Of a stretch of 64,000 nt of DNA, positions 18,036-27,451 are shown one piece after another (the first letter of the stretch is position 1; every line of letters starts with the position of its first letter). Source of the stretch: Sphingobium bisphenolivorans (lineage in GTDB: Bacteria; Pseudomonadota; Alphaproteobacteria; Sphingomonadales; Sphingomonadaceae); assembly GCF_000412635.1 (NCBI RefSeq), contig NZ_ASTG01000007.1, positions 62,001 to 126,000 on the forward strand. Direction: 5' to 3'. The position numbers and the translations under genes were made by a program. The notes beneath the pieces are model-generated. The model ran no database searches. It was not told the DNA's origin and saw only the letters and a program-made list of their open reading frames with translations.

Positions 18036-18989
18036 CTAGGCGCTCCGCACCCGATCGTAAACCTCCAGCCGGTCGTCCCCGAGCTTACGCTCGTCACTGA
18101 GCCGCCAGCGGCCATGCGCCTCAGCAAGATCGGTAAGGCCGATGTCGCCGATCCCGGCCAGTCCCGCGCCGATCAGGATCGGCGCGCGATAGAGCAGCAG
18201 ACGATCGACCAGGTCGGCGCGCAGGAAAGCGGCCGCAGTGTCCGCTCCGCCTTCCACCAGTAGATGATCGACATGGTCTAGCGACGCGATATCTTCGGGG
18301 TGGGCAATTCTTTCCCAGCCTTCGGGCGGATCGTTCCGGCTGAGCAGCAATTTGCGCGGGGAGCGATCCGCGAGGCCCGGCAGCCGGACATCCAGACGCG
18401 GCGCATCGGCGCGCAGTGTTCCGCCACCCACCAAAATCGCATCATGCCGGGCGCGCTCTACATGGGCATGGGCGCGCGCAGCCTCCCCCGTGATCCAGCG
18501 GCTCGATCCGTCGGCCAGCGCTATTCGGCCATCGAGCGACAAGCCGAGCTTCAACGTTACGGCGGGCCGGCCAAGCGTCTGGCGCAGGACGAAGCCGCGC
18601 ATCGCGACGGCAGCATCTTCAGCCATGAGCCCCATTTCGACCTTCAATCCATGCTCGCGCAGGAAGGCGGCGCCCTGCCCGTCGGTGCGGGGATCGGGAT
18701 CGCGCAGCGCGATGACGACGCGGCTTATACCCGCGCGCGCCATAAGATTGGCGCAGCGCGGCCCGCGCGGAGAAAGGTGGAAGCAGGGTTCCAGCGTCAC
18801 ATAGGCAGTCGCGCCCCGCGCCCAGTCCAGCGCCTGATCGAGGGCCTGGGATTCGGCATGGGGCCGGCCGCCCTTTTGTGTCCAGCCTCGTCCGACGATG
18901 CGGCCATCCCTGACGATCAGGCAGCCGACATTGGGGTTGGGGGTAGAAAGGCCGCGGCCGCGTTCCGACAGGGCGATGGCGGCAGCCAT
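18036..18989 (-). CDS. ribD: Bifunctional pyrimidine deaminase / reductase
   Basis: Performs the second and third steps of riboflavin synthesis. The deaminase domain (1-140) has NPNVGCLIV, the zinc His in GGRPHAESQAL, and VTLEPCFHLSPRGPRC supplying the two zinc cysteines. The reductase domain (145-317) has LKLGLSLDGRIA, SRWITGEAARAHAH, ILVGGGTLRADAPRLDVR and VEGGADTAAAFL. The ATG at 18989 has no clear ribosome site. The frame continues upstream (codons reading PTTDRRF before the Met), like the N-terminus of other RibD proteins, but without an ATG, GTG or TTG, so the true start is unclear. Confidence 0.93.
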   Translation of the reverse strand: MAAAIALSERGRGLSTPNPNVGCLIVRDGRIVGRGWTQKGGRPHAESQALDQALDWARGATAYVTLEPCFHLSPRGPRCANLMARAGISRVVIALRDPDPRTDGQGAAFLREHGLKVEMGLMAEDAAVAMRGFVLRQTLGRPAVTLKLGLSLDGRIALADGSSRWITGEAARAHAHVERARHDAILVGGGTLRADAPRLDVRLPGLADRSPRKLLLSRNDPPEGWERIAHPEDIASLDHVDHLLVEGGADTAAAFLRADLVDRLLLYRAPILIGAGLAGIGDIGLTDLAEAHGRWRLSDERKLGDDRLEVYDRVRSA

Positions 18990-19045
18990 GAAGCGCCGGT
19001 CAGTGGTAGGATCGGCGGCAGGCTTTGGTGCTTTCGATCGGGCGG

Positions 19046-19501
19046 TCAGGGTTGGCGCGCTCCCGCCGCCGCTTTGTCCTTGCCCTCCGCATGGGCGAGC
19101 CGCGCATCAAGCTGTGCGTTGATCTCTTTCAGCGCTTCCTTGCGCCGGGCGCTGTTGCGCGCTTCTTCCTCACGCCAATCGATGCCGAAGGCGTCGGCCC
19201 AGCCCTGCATCTGCTTCTGCTTTTTCTTCAGCGCCGATTCCTGCTTGGCGAGGTCAATTTTCTGCTGGAGGATAATGGCTGCGTCCGACCGGTTCGCATC
19301 CCAGCTCTGCACATAAATGATCTTGTTGCGCGTTGGCATGGTATTGGTGTTGGCGTCGATGACGAACACCCACATGATCAGCCAGGTCAGCGCCATTGAA
19401 AGCCCCAGCAGGGGCCATTTGTGCGGCCGGTTCTGCCGAAAATAGTCCCAAAGGTCGCTGAGCGCGTTTTTGGGAGAGACGGGACGGGGAAAGATCGCCA
19501 T
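19046..19501 (-). CDS. Hypothetical single-pass membrane protein with coiled coil
   Basis: Not recognised by name. The 151-residue protein has a short cytoplasmic N-terminus (ALSDLWDYFRQNRPHKW) and one membrane helix (about 31-48, LLGLSMALTWLIMWVFVI). A charged helical region follows (about 80-145) with KQESALKKKQKQMQ and REEEARNSARRKEALKEINA, probably a coiled coil in the periplasm. It lies 56 bases upstream of ribD on the same strand and may share its transcript. A link to riboflavin synthesis is not evident; it may be an envelope protein. Confidence 0.75.
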   Translation of the reverse strand: MAIFPRPVSPKNALSDLWDYFRQNRPHKWPLLGLSMALTWLIMWVFVIDANTNTMPTRNKIIYVQSWDANRSDAAIILQQKIDLAKQESALKKKQKQMQGWADAFGIDWREEEARNSARRKEALKEINAQLDARLAHAEGKDKAAAGARQP

Positions 19502-19583
19502 GGCGCAGATATAGGCGATGGCAGGGCCGGATGCAAAAGCGGCGTTGCTGCCTTATATGAGCATCCGGCCCTTTCCCGCCAAA

Positions 19584-20270
19584 TCAACGATCTGTCAGGG
19601 TAAAGTGGACGGTCAGTACCTGGCTGCTGCTGACCGCCAGCCCGTCCCGAGTCGCCGGCCGGAAGCGCCATTGGCGCAGCGCATGGCGACGCGTTGCCTG
19701 CCAGAAGGCTTCGTCGGTCGCAGACAATTTCTCGATATCCGCGACGCGGCCATTGGCACCGATGGTGACGCGCACCGTCACCTTGCCCTCCATCTGCTGC
19801 CGGATCATGGCGGCAGGATAATCTGGTTGGAAGCTCGTCAGCGCGTGTGGGTCGATCGCCGCAGGGATCAGCACGGGCAGCGGTGGCGGCGCAACGATGG
19901 TCTCAGGCAGCGGATCGGCCGCGGGGCCGCTGCCCGTAATCGGACCGGGGTCGATATCGAGCGCGTCGCCCGTGCGGGGCAGAACCACCAGCGGATCAGC
20001 CAGGGTTGTGGGTTGCGGGCGGTCGACCGGCGGTTTCTTGCTGTCGGTTTCGGGCGGCATGGGTTCGGGCGGCGGCGGTGCGCTTTCCTCAACGGCATAG
20101 GTGGTGAAGGGCTTTTCGGTGAAAGTCTGAATCACTTCCTTCGGGATCAGCAGAAAGCCTCCCACCAGCAGGGCGTGAACCGCGATCGTTCCTCCCACGC
20201 CCAGCGGAGAACGGCTGCCGCCGCGATAGCCGGAAACCATTTCACCTTGTGCGGTACGCATCCAGTGCAT
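19584..20270 (-). CDS. tonB: Energy transducer TonB family protein
   Basis: Couples the inner-membrane proton gradient to outer-membrane receptors. The 228-residue protein has an N-terminal membrane anchor (about 23-43, LGVGGTIAVHALLVGGFLL). A Pro/Glu-rich periplasmic spacer follows (about 60-150, PPPPEPMPPE). The C-terminal TonB domain (150-228) has FQPDYPAAMIRQQMEGKVTV, GRVADIEKL and WRFRPATRDG. AAGGAGG 10 bases before the ATG at 20270 fixes the start. No exbB or exbD lies in this window. Two palindromes lie 44-79 bases upstream. Confidence 0.88.
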   Translation of the reverse strand: MHWMRTAQGEMVSGYRGGSRSPLGVGGTIAVHALLVGGFLLIPKEVIQTFTEKPFTTYAVEESAPPPPEPMPPETDSKKPPVDRPQPTTLADPLVVLPRTGDALDIDPGPITGSGPAADPLPETIVAPPPLPVLIPAAIDPHALTSFQPDYPAAMIRQQMEGKVTVRVTIGANGRVADIEKLSATDEAFWQATRRHALRQWRFRPATRDGLAVSSSQVLTVHFTLTDR

Positions 20271-20313
20271 CGTGCATCCTCCTTCCACATAGCCCCTCTT
20301 CGGGAGCGAATGG

Positions 20314-20327
20314 TATGTTACAACATA
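20314..20327. promoter_or_regulatory. Upstream palindrome 1 of tonB
   Basis: TATGTTACAACATA is a near-perfect 14-bp palindrome (central A-C mismatch) located 44-57 bases before the tonB ATG. Its centre lies 23 bp from that of a related site, about two helical turns, so two dimers of one regulator could bind the same face of the DNA. Confidence 0.5.
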
Positions 20328-20337
20328 ATTAGATGAT

Positions 20338-20349
20338 ATGTTGCAACAT
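20338..20349. promoter_or_regulatory. Upstream palindrome 2 of tonB
   Basis: ATGTTGCAACAT is a perfect 12-bp palindrome and differs from the first tonB-upstream site by one base. It is AT-rich against a GC-rich background and lies in the gap between tonB and the DUF445 gene 3' end. The regulator is unknown. Confidence 0.5.
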
Positions 20350-20407
20350 TAAACTTCAGACATGAGGTGGGCGGTAAATGGGCGTTTCTTCTGTCGTCAG
20401 CTGATGA

Positions 20408-21670
20408 CTAAAGCAGCGTGTCGATGGCGTGGATGGCAAGGCCGACGAGCCCGCCGACCAGCGTGCCGTTGACGCGGATATATTGAAGGTCGCGGCCGAC
20501 TGCATTTTCCAGCCGGCTGGTGACGGTGCTGGCATCCCATCCGCGCACCGTCTCGCTGACCAGGGTGACGATGGAGTCGCCATAGCTCGCGGTCGCGCCA
20601 ACGGCAGCGCGGCGCGCGAAACGGTTGATCAGCAGCCGCAGCCGCTGATTGTCCTGCAATGTGCCGCCCAACTGCTTCAGCGCCTCGCCGAAGCGCCCGG
20701 CCATCGCCTTGCCGGGGTCGCGGACCGCGCGCAGCAGGCCGCTGCGAGCTTGTTCCCACAGCCCGTCGATCCAGTTCTGCATCGCCGGATTGTCGATGAT
20801 TTCATCGCGGACGCGGGCGATTCGCGCCTGCATGTGCGGGTCGGACTGCAGGTCGGCGGCAAGCTTTGCCATGCCTTCCTCGGCTTTCAGCCGCAGACTA
20901 TGCTGGGGGTCGGCGGCCATCTCGGTGAGCAACCGGCGCAGCCCGTCGATGATGGCGTTGGACAGACTCTCGTCCAGGCCCGTCCAGCGCAGGATCTTGC
21001 CCGCCCTCTCGTGCACCATCTGGCGGATGAGATGGTCGTTGGCCTCCAGCGTGCGGTCGACCCAAAGGATGATGCCGTCCATTAGCGGGGCATGCCGCCC
21101 GTCGCGCATCGCTGCCTCGATCGCCTGACCGATCAGCGGGGCCAGGTTCATGGCCCGCAAGCGCTGCGCAATAGCCCCCTTTACCATGCCGCCCAGCTGC
21201 TCCTGATCCAGAGCTGCGAGCAGGTCGGCGGCGAGCCGGGACGCACCTTCGCGCAGGCGCTCGTCGCCGCCAGAGGGGCTGGCAAGGAAGCGGCCGGCGG
21301 CGCCGGCAACGTCCAGCCGCTGCATCCGGCGTGCGACGACGGCGGGGGTGAGGAAATTGTCGCGCAGGAACAAAGCCAGCGTGTCCCCGATCCGATCCTT
21401 GTTGCGCGGGATGATCGCCGTGTGCGGTATGGGGAGGCCCAGCGGATGGCGGAACAGGGCGGTGACCGCGAACCAGTCGGCCAGCCCGCCGACCATCGCC
21501 GCCTCCGCAAAGGCCTGAACGAACCCGATCGCGGGATGCAGATCGACCGTCGCCCGCGCCGCCAGAAACAGCAGCGCCATCAGGATCAGCATGCCCGTCG
21601 CCACGAGCCGCATGCGCTGCGCGGGGCGGGCGGCGGGATCGTTGGGCCGAGGCACGGAAAGCAGCTTCAT
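20408..21670 (-). CDS. DUF445 (YjiN-like) membrane protein
   Basis: A 420-residue DUF445 protein. A first helix (about 22-40, LVATGMLILMALLFLAARA) is followed by the family core FAEAAMVGGLADWFAVTALFRHPLG then LPIPHTAIIPRNKDRIGDTL. A long helical region and a C-terminal membrane segment GTLVGGLVGLAIHAIDTLL complete it. The W-F-A-V-x-A-L-F-R-x-P-x-G segment is the family hallmark. The ATG at 21670 is chosen; an in-frame TTG lies three codons upstream. The biochemical function of the family is unknown. It sits between tonB and the RND pump genes on the same strand. Confidence 0.88.
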   Translation of the reverse strand: MKLLSVPRPNDPAARPAQRMRLVATGMLILMALLFLAARATVDLHPAIGFVQAFAEAAMVGGLADWFAVTALFRHPLGLPIPHTAIIPRNKDRIGDTLALFLRDNFLTPAVVARRMQRLDVAGAAGRFLASPSGGDERLREGASRLAADLLAALDQEQLGGMVKGAIAQRLRAMNLAPLIGQAIEAAMRDGRHAPLMDGIILWVDRTLEANDHLIRQMVHERAGKILRWTGLDESLSNAIIDGLRRLLTEMAADPQHSLRLKAEEGMAKLAADLQSDPHMQARIARVRDEIIDNPAMQNWIDGLWEQARSGLLRAVRDPGKAMAGRFGEALKQLGGTLQDNQRLRLLINRFARRAAVGATASYGDSIVTLVSETVRGWDASTVTSRLENAVGRDLQYIRVNGTLVGGLVGLAIHAIDTLL

Positions 21671-21727
21671 GGCCGACAAACGGTTACGCCGCCGTTTCGT
21701 TCAGGCAAGTGCTTCTTTTCGCGCTTC

Positions 21728-24700
21728 CTATTCTGCTGGCTGCGTAACCCCCGCATGTGCGGCGTCATCGCCCGGACGATAGGTGAGCAGCCGCCGGCTG
21801 AGGCGCGGCCCAACCCACTCCTCGACGCCCAGCGCCAGGCTGAAGGTCGCGGGCACGATTACCAGGGTCAACAGGGTAGAAAGCAACAGCCCCCCGATCA
21901 CCGTGATGCCCATGGGGGATCGCCACGCGCTGTCGCCGCTCAGCGACAGGGCGGTGGGCACCATGCCTGCGATCATCGCCACGGTGGTCATGACGATAGG
22001 CTGGGCGCGTTTGTGGCCGGCGTCCACGATCGCGTCGAATTTCGGCACCCCCTTCTGGATTTCCTCCAGTGCGAAATCGATGACAAGGATGGAGTTCTTG
22101 CAGACGATGCCGAGAAGCATCAGCAAGCCGATCAAGACCGGCATCGACACAGGGTTGCCGGTAAGGTGCAGCGCGAGCGCCCCGCCCAGCGGCGCGAGCA
22201 GCAGCGATCCCAGGTTGACGAAGGGCGGCATCAGCCGTTGGTAGAGCAGGGTGAGGACCGCCAGCACCAGCAGGATGCCGGAAATCACGGCGATAGCGAA
22301 ATTCAGGATCATCTCCGCCTGCCACTTGCTCTCGCCGGTGTTGAGCTTCTCTACGCCCACCACCTTGCCGGCTGCGACGGCCTTCATCGTTGGCAGCGCC
22401 TCGATCTTCTTCATCGCCTCGCTCATGACGACGCCCGGTGCAAGATCCGCGTCCACGACGATGCGGCGGATCTGATTATAGCGGCGCAGCTGCGTCGGAC
22501 CCGCGCCAAAGCTGATGTCGGCGACGACTTTCAGCGGAACGGAGCCGCCACTGACCGTAGGCACCGGCATATTCTCGACTGTGGCGATATCCTTGCGGCT
22601 GTTTTCCGCCAGGGCGACGCGGATGGGAATCTGACGGTCCGATAGCGAGAATTTGGCGCTGTTCTGGTCTATGTCACCGATCGTCGCGACGCGGATCGTC
22701 TGGCTGAGCGCCGCGGTGGTCACACCCATGCTGGCGGCAAGATCGAAGCGCGGCTTGATAAGGATTTCCGGCCGGCTCATGTCGCCCTGCACGCGAGGCG
22801 CCCTGATCTCATGAACTTGCGTCATCTCCTTGAGCAGCTTGTTGGCGGTCTGCTCGAGCAGTTGGGGATTGTCGCTGCCGAACATGATGGTGATGTCGCG
22901 GCCGAACCCGCCGCCCGATTGCGACTGGAAATTCACCCTCGCATCCGCAACCTGCTGGAATTGGGGTGCCATCTTGCGCTCCCAGACGACCGAGGAAGTC
23001 GGACGATCCTTCCGCAGCGTCAGATAGATGCTGGCTCCGGTCGGCTCGATGTCAGCAAAGGCGGCGTCGACAAAATCCTTGTCCGACGCCAGCATGTCCG
23101 CGACCTTCCGCGTGATCGCGGTCGTCTGTTCCAACGTGCTGCCCGGCACCGTCTCGATCTTCACCTGGCTGAAATCGGTATCGATGGTCGGCTGGAACGA
23201 CATGGGCAAGGTTGCGAAGGCGCCGATCGTCGCGAGCAGGGCCAGGAAACCCATGCCGGCCGTCCAAAGGCGATGATCCCGCAGCCAGGCTGTCAAACGA
23301 GCCGAGCCGCCGCGTGCGCGATGGGCCATTGCCCGCCGTTCATCGAGCGACCAGCGCAGCACGTCCATATAGACGTCCATCAGCCAGCCTTCGCCATGGC
23401 TTTCCTGTCCATGCGCCTTAAGGAAATAGGCCGCGATCATCGGGGTTATCAGGCGCGCAACCGCCAGGCTGAGCAGCACCGCGATCACCACGGTCATACC
23501 GAACTGGATGAAGAACTGGCCTGAAATGCCCGGCATCAGCGCGACGGGCAGGAACACCGCGACGATCGCCATGGTGGTCGCCAGCACGGCCAGTCCGATC
23601 TCATCGGCGGCGTCAATCGAGGCCTGATAGGCACTCTTGCCCATTCGCATGTGGCGGACGATATTCTCGATCTCCACGATCGCGTCGTCGACCAGCACAC
23701 CTGCCACCAGGCTGAGCGCCAGCAGCGAGATGTTGTTGAGCGTGAAGCCCATCATATCCATGAACCAGAAGGCCGGGATCGCGGACAGCGGGATAGCGAG
23801 CGCGGATATCAGCGTCGCACGCCAGTCGCGCAGGAACAGGAAAACGATGACGACCGCCAGCACGGCGCCCTCTATCATTGCCTGCATGGCCGAATGATAT
23901 TGGCCCTTGGTATATTCGACGCTGGTGAAGAGCTGCTTATACTGGACCTTGGGATTTTCCTTCCTCAACTGGTCCAGCACCTTCGTCGCCTCTTCGAAGA
24001 CGGTGACGTCGGACGACCCCTTGGCCTTTTCCATGCTGAAGCTGGTTACCTGCCGCCCGTTCATCAGCGAGAGAGAGCGCTGTTCGGCATACATGTCGCG
24101 GACATCGGCAAGATCGGCGAGCTTGACCGTGCGGCCGCCGGGAAGGGCGATCTGCGACTGGCCGAGCGAATAGGCGTCCTTGGCGTTGCCCAGCACCCGG
24201 ATCGACTGTTCGGCGCCGGCGATTTCCGTGCGCCCGCCCGCAGCGTTCAGGTTCACCTGCTGTAGCTGTTGGTTGACCTGCGCCGCAGTAACGCCGTGGG
24301 ATTGCAGCTTGACCGGGTCCAGGATGACGCGGATTTCGCGGGTGACCCCGCCGCCGCGCTTCACCGCCGCCATGCCGGGCACCGCCAGCAGGCGTTTCGC
24401 TACGGTATTGTCGACATACCAGGACAGCTCCTCCAGCGTCATGTCGGTGGCTTCGGCACTGAAATAGGCAATGGGGCCGCCGTCGATGTCGACGCGGCTG
24501 ACCTGGGGTTCCAAAATGCCTTCAGGAAGGTCGCTGCGGATCTGGTCGACGGCGTTCTTCACATCGTTGACGGCACGATCGACGGGCGTTCCGATCTGGA
24601 ACTGGACGTTCGTCAGCGACTGTCCTTCCGACACCACGGATGTGATCTCATCGACGCCGCTGATGCCGCGCACCGCTGCTTCGATGCGCTGGGTCACCTG

Positions 24701-24892
24701 TGTTTCCAGCTCTGTCGGCGCCGCGCCCGGCTGGAGCACGATGACCTGCGCCATCGGAAAGCTGATGTCGGGATTCTGGTTGATGTCCATCCGCCAGAAG
24801 CTGACCACGCCCGCCAGCAGCAGAGCCACGAACAGCACGATCGGCGGCACCGGGTTGCGGATTGCCCATGCGGAGATGTTGCGGAAACTCAT
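21728..24892 (-). CDS. RND efflux transporter permease
   Basis: A 1054-residue hydrophobe/amphiphile-efflux-type RND permease, the proton-driven inner-membrane pump of a tripartite drug/solute exporter. It shows the twofold repeat: a helix at about 13-30, a large periplasmic loop with [17 protein letters not shown], then a helix bundle with [14 protein letters not shown], which carries the paired acidic proton-relay residues. The second half repeats this, with [17 protein letters not shown]. It lies 55 bases after the periplasmic adaptor gene. No outer-membrane TolC-like gene is adjacent, so a shared channel is assumed. Confidence 0.94.
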   Translation of the reverse strand: MSFRNISAWAIRNPVPPIVLFVALLLAGVVSFWRMDINQNPDISFPMAQVIVLQPGAAPTELETQVTQRIEAAVRGISGVDEITSVVSEGQSLTNVQFQIGTPVDRAVNDVKNAVDQIRSDLPEGILEPQVSRVDIDGGPIAYFSAEATDMTLEELSWYVDNTVAKRLLAVPGMAAVKRGGGVTREIRVILDPVKLQSHGVTAAQVNQQLQQVNLNAAGGRTEIAGAEQSIRVLGNAKDAYSLGQSQIALPGGRTVKLADLADVRDMYAEQRSLSLMNGRQVTSFSMEKAKGSSDVTVFEEATKVLDQLRKENPKVQYKQLFTSVEYTKGQYHSAMQAMIEGAVLAVVIVFLFLRDWRATLISALAIPLSAIPAFWFMDMMGFTLNNISLLALSLVAGVLVDDAIVEIENIVRHMRMGKSAYQASIDAADEIGLAVLATTMAIVAVFLPVALMPGISGQFFIQFGMTVVIAVLLSLAVARLITPMIAAYFLKAHGQESHGEGWLMDVYMDVLRWSLDERRAMAHRARGGSARLTAWLRDHRLWTAGMGFLALLATIGAFATLPMSFQPTIDTDFSQVKIETVPGSTLEQTTAITRKVADMLASDKDFVDAAFADIEPTGASIYLTLRKDRPTSSVVWERKMAPQFQQVADARVNFQSQSGGGFGRDITIMFGSDNPQLLEQTANKLLKEMTQVHEIRAPRVQGDMSRPEILIKPRFDLAASMGVTTAALSQTIRVATIGDIDQNSAKFSLSDRQIPIRVALAENSRKDIATVENMPVPTVSGGSVPLKVVADISFGAGPTQLRRYNQIRRIVVDADLAPGVVMSEAMKKIEALPTMKAVAAGKVVGVEKLNTGESKWQAEMILNFAIAVISGILLVLAVLTLLYQRLMPPFVNLGSLLLAPLGGALALHLTGNPVSMPVLIGLLMLLGIVCKNSILVIDFALEEIQKGVPKFDAIVDAGHKRAQPIVMTTVAMIAGMVPTALSLSGDSAWRSPMGITVIGGLLLSTLLTLVIVPATFSLALGVEEWVGPRLSRRLLTYRPGDDAAHAGVTQPAE

Positions 24893-24947
24893 ATTGGCCT
24901 TCCTTGCCCTGCGATCCGGCGCATCGGCCGGTCCCGCGCCGATCTGC

Positions 24948-26111
24948 TCAGCTCGTCGTCCGCGCCACCGGCTTGACCTTCTCGCCCGGCGTCAGGAACG
25001 CGCCGGCCGAAGCGACGATGCGTTCAATGCCGCTGATACCGCCCATGATCGACACGCCTTGGTCGGAAACTTGGCCGACGGTTACCGCACGCCGTTCAAC
25101 CTCGTTGCGGCTGTTGATGAGGTAGACATAATTGCCCTTCTCATCGCTCTGCACCGCCGATTCCGGGAGCATCGGCGCGGAACGGGTGCCGCTCACGATG
25201 GTGGCCGAAGCGAAGCCGCCGGGACGGATGGCAGGATTATACGCCAAGGCGATGCGCGCGATGCCCTGACGGTTCTGCGCGTCAATGACCGGGGAAAGCT
25301 GCCAAATCCGTCCGGTGAACTGCGCCTTCCCTCCCACCGGCGTGACGGTGGCGCTGTTCCCCGTGCTGAGCGCTGCAAGGTCGCCTTCGCTGACCTGCGC
25401 CAGCATCTCCATCGCCCCGTCCTTCGCCATGCGGAACAGGATGCCGCTGCCGGCCGCGACGATCTGGCCCGGCTCGACGTCACGGGTAAGCACCAGCCCT
25501 GCGGCGGGCGCGCGTATGTCCAGTCGGCCAGTGCGGGCGCGCTGCTCGGCCAGCTGAGCGGCGGCGATGTTGACGCGCGCCTTGGCGGCATCGCGCGTGG
25601 CGGTCCGCTGGTCGATGTCGGCCTGGCTGATGAAACCGCGCGACACGAGCGCCTTCGCTCTGTCCAACTGCGCCTGGGCGAGCTTCGCATCGGCGCGGTT
25701 CGCCTCCACCTGGGCCGCGAGCGAGCGGATCTGCTCGGTCTGCACGGACCGCTCGATTACCGCCAGGATCTGCCCCGCACGAACCCAGTCGCCCGGCTGA
25801 ACGAGGACGCGCGTGACCGCGCCGCCTTCTCCGACCACGCCGACCGGCATCTCCACGCGTGCAGCAAGCGAGCCGGTGGCGTTGATCTGATGCGCGACGA
25901 CCGACTGGCCGGGAGAGATCACGGTTACCACCGGCACCTGCGCGGCAGCGGCTGGCCGCGCGCCGTCACCCCGCATGCTGATCCACAGGGCGAGCAGGAT
26001 CAGGACGATTGCGACCATGGCAGCGATCACCAGCACACGCCGCCGCTTCGCAGATCTGTCGTCGAGCATGTCGGCCGGAGCGTCTCCGATGAGCGGGGTT
26101 TCGTAGTTCAT
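24948..26111 (-). CDS. RND efflux periplasmic adaptor subunit
   Basis: A membrane-fusion protein of 387 residues that links the RND permease to an outer-membrane channel. An N-terminal membrane anchor (about 28-45, VLVIAAMVAIVLILLALWI) is followed by the lipoyl/biotinyl-like half-motifs (VEMPVGVVGEGGAVTRVLVQ and IRAPAAGLVLTRDVEPGQIV). An alpha-hairpin lies between them (SLAAQVEANRADAKLAQAQL), and a beta-barrel C-terminal domain follows (GGFASATIVSGTRS). There is no lipobox, so it is anchored by the helix. It is first of the two-gene pump operon. Confidence 0.93.
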   Translation of the reverse strand: MNYETPLIGDAPADMLDDRSAKRRRVLVIAAMVAIVLILLALWISMRGDGARPAAAAQVPVVTVISPGQSVVAHQINATGSLAARVEMPVGVVGEGGAVTRVLVQPGDWVRAGQILAVIERSVQTEQIRSLAAQVEANRADAKLAQAQLDRAKALVSRGFISQADIDQRTATRDAAKARVNIAAAQLAEQRARTGRLDIRAPAAGLVLTRDVEPGQIVAAGSGILFRMAKDGAMEMLAQVSEGDLAALSTGNSATVTPVGGKAQFTGRIWQLSPVIDAQNRQGIARIALAYNPAIRPGGFASATIVSGTRSAPMLPESAVQSDEKGNYVYLINSRNEVERRAVTVGQVSDQGVSIMGGISGIERIVASAGAFLTPGEKVKPVARTTS

Positions 26112-26288
26112 CCTGAATCCATCTTTCGCCCTATGCCGCAGGCCGTGCTGTATTATATGAATAGATCACTATCCTCAATCCCCTATATCTCATGTGATGA
26201 GGCCGCGAAATATCGTCCCCGGAATTGCCAATGCCATCCGACTTGGCGCTATATATAACTTAGGTGAAAGGGTGGAGGGGTGCGCGAC

Positions 26289-26537
26289 ATGGAATTGCTC
26301 GGCTGGATCATACTGGGCCTGTTTGCGGGCGCGATCGCGCGGCTGGTGATGCCCGGCCGCGATCCCGGCGGCTGCGTGGTCACCATCCTGCTGGGCATCG
26401 CCGGCGCATTGCTGGCGGGTTATCTTGGACGGCTGCTGGGCATTTACGGGCCGGGCGAGACGGCCGGTTTCATCGCCGCGGTGCTCGGATCGGTTGGCGT
26501 GCTGGTCATCTACCGCTTTTTCGCCGGCCGCCGCTGA
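26289..26537 (+). CDS. GlsB/YeaQ/YmgE family small membrane protein
   Basis: An 82-residue protein with three hydrophobic helices and the family glycine pattern: GWIILGLFAGAIARLVMPGRDPGG, TILLGIAGALLAGYLG, GFIAAVLGSVGVLVIYRFF. Family members are transglycosylase-associated, stress-induced inner-membrane proteins of unclear mechanism. The ATG at 26289 lies 10 bases after GGAGG; an upstream GTG at 26280 is too close to that site. It converges on a second, related gene with a shared terminator between them. Confidence 0.88.
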   Translation: MELLGWIILGLFAGAIARLVMPGRDPGGCVVTILLGIAGALLAGYLGRLLGIYGPGETAGFIAAVLGSVGVLVIYRFFAGRR

Positions 26538-26544
26538 AGACACG

Positions 26545-26580
26545 AAAAAGGGCCACGCCCGTCGGGGCGCAGCCCTTTTG
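26545..26580. terminator. Shared terminator between the two GlsB-type genes
   Basis: AAAAGGGC (26546-26553) pairs with GCCCTTTT (26572-26579), extended inside by a GC-rich CGCCC / GGGCG pairing. A-rich and T-rich flanks let it work in both directions for the convergent genes. Confidence 0.85.
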
Positions 26581-26594
26581 AGATAGAAAACTAT

Positions 26595-26849
26595 TTAGCG
26601 GACCGAGCCGCGACGCACCAGGTTGACGATCGCGAGAAGGACGATCGCACCCACCAGCGACACGAGGAAGCTGTAGAGGGTCAGGCCGTCGTTGATCGAA
26701 CCGCCGCTGAAAATCAGGCCGCCAATGAACGCGCCGACGATGCCGACGACGATGTTCAGAAGAATGCCCTGCTGCGCATCGGTACGCATGACCATGCTGG
26801 CGAGCCAGCCGATGATGCCTCCGACGACAAGCCACAAAATGATGCCCAT
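26595..26849 (-). CDS. GlsB/YeaQ/YmgE family small membrane protein
   Basis: An 84-residue three-helix membrane protein: MGIILWLVVGGIIGWLASMVM, LLNIVVGIVGAFIGGLIFSG, LYSFLVSLVGAIVLLAIVNL. The helix order and glycine pattern match the convergent neighbour, but this one carries a D-A-Q-Q-G segment after helix 1, typical of the commoner subtype. AAGGAG lies about 7 bases before the start. The two are paralogues of different subtypes rather than a recent duplication. Confidence 0.88.
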   Translation of the reverse strand: MGIILWLVVGGIIGWLASMVMRTDAQQGILLNIVVGIVGAFIGGLIFSGGSINDGLTLYSFLVSLVGAIVLLAIVNLVRRGSVR

Positions 26850-26966
26850 TTTTACTCTCCTTGGACCATATCCCCTTCCGGGTCGGCTGAGTGTTCAACG
26901 GCGAACGGGGCTTTGCGTTCCCTCATAGGTGAATCATCGGGCGCAAGGAGAGCGCGCAGATTACAG

Positions 26967-27004
26967 AAAGGGGCCGCCGGATGCCAGATCCGGCGGCCCC
27001 TTTC
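26967..27004 (-). terminator. Terminator downstream of sciP
   Basis: A perfect 11-bp GC-rich stem GGGGCCGCCGG / CCGGCGGCCCC (extendable by AT and AT) with a nine-base loop, flanked by GAAA and TTTC. It lies 39 bases past the sciP stop on the minus strand. Confidence 0.8.
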
Positions 27005-27042
27005 ATCTCTGTGGCGGGACAGGTCGTCCCGCCGGCGACCCA

Positions 27043-27342
27043 TCAATATTTCTGCTGCCGTTCGTAGAGCGACTTGTAATACTGAATTCGCGTGACGCGC
27101 AGGCCGTGCATGCCCGAGCGGTCGACCGCCCGCTGCCAGCTGGCGAATTCTTCCAGCGTCAGCGAATAGCGCGCGCAGGCCTCATCCACGGTCAGCAGCC
27201 CGCCGTTCACGGCCGCGACGACTTCCGCCTTGCGCCGGACAACCCAGCGCGTGGTATCGGCCGGGGGCAAACTCTCCAGGGTAAGGGGTTCCCCGAGCGG
27301 CCCGACGACCTGAGCTGGCCGGATTTTCTGGTTTTCGATCAT
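27043..27342 (-). CDS. sciP: SciP-like DUF1153 cell-cycle regulator
   Basis: A 99-residue DUF1153 protein. In Caulobacter the member SciP binds DNA and CtrA and blocks CtrA-activated transcription in G1 cells. The family core is clear: VVGPLGEPLTLESLPPADT, RWVVRRKAEVVAAVNGGLLT, VDEACARYSLTLEEFASWQR and GLRVTRIQYY. The middle forms a Trp-repressor-like helix-turn-helix. The ATG at 27342 begins MIENQKIRP; the longer frame upstream lacks conservation. It stands alone with its own terminator. The CtrA role is assigned by homology. Confidence 0.9.
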   Translation of the reverse strand: MIENQKIRPAQVVGPLGEPLTLESLPPADTTRWVVRRKAEVVAAVNGGLLTVDEACARYSLTLEEFASWQRAVDRSGMHGLRVTRIQYYKSLYERQQKY

Positions 27343-27451
27343 TATCACCCTCAATAAGCGGCATCTGGCGTTGCCGATTTTCAGCAGTGCGGACTGTCTG
27401 CGGCGCAAGCCCTGAACAGGGGCTAAAGCGCCACGGTAAACGCCCCCTTCA

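Noticed and set aside
21092..22645. 517-codon plus-strand frame over the DUF445 and RND genes
   Set aside because: Crosses two real minus-strand genes and their spacer; low-complexity His/Gln/Arg-rich product.
24471..26258. 595-codon plus-strand frame over the RND genes
   Set aside because: Antisense shadow of two secure genes; no ribosome site or recognisable domain.
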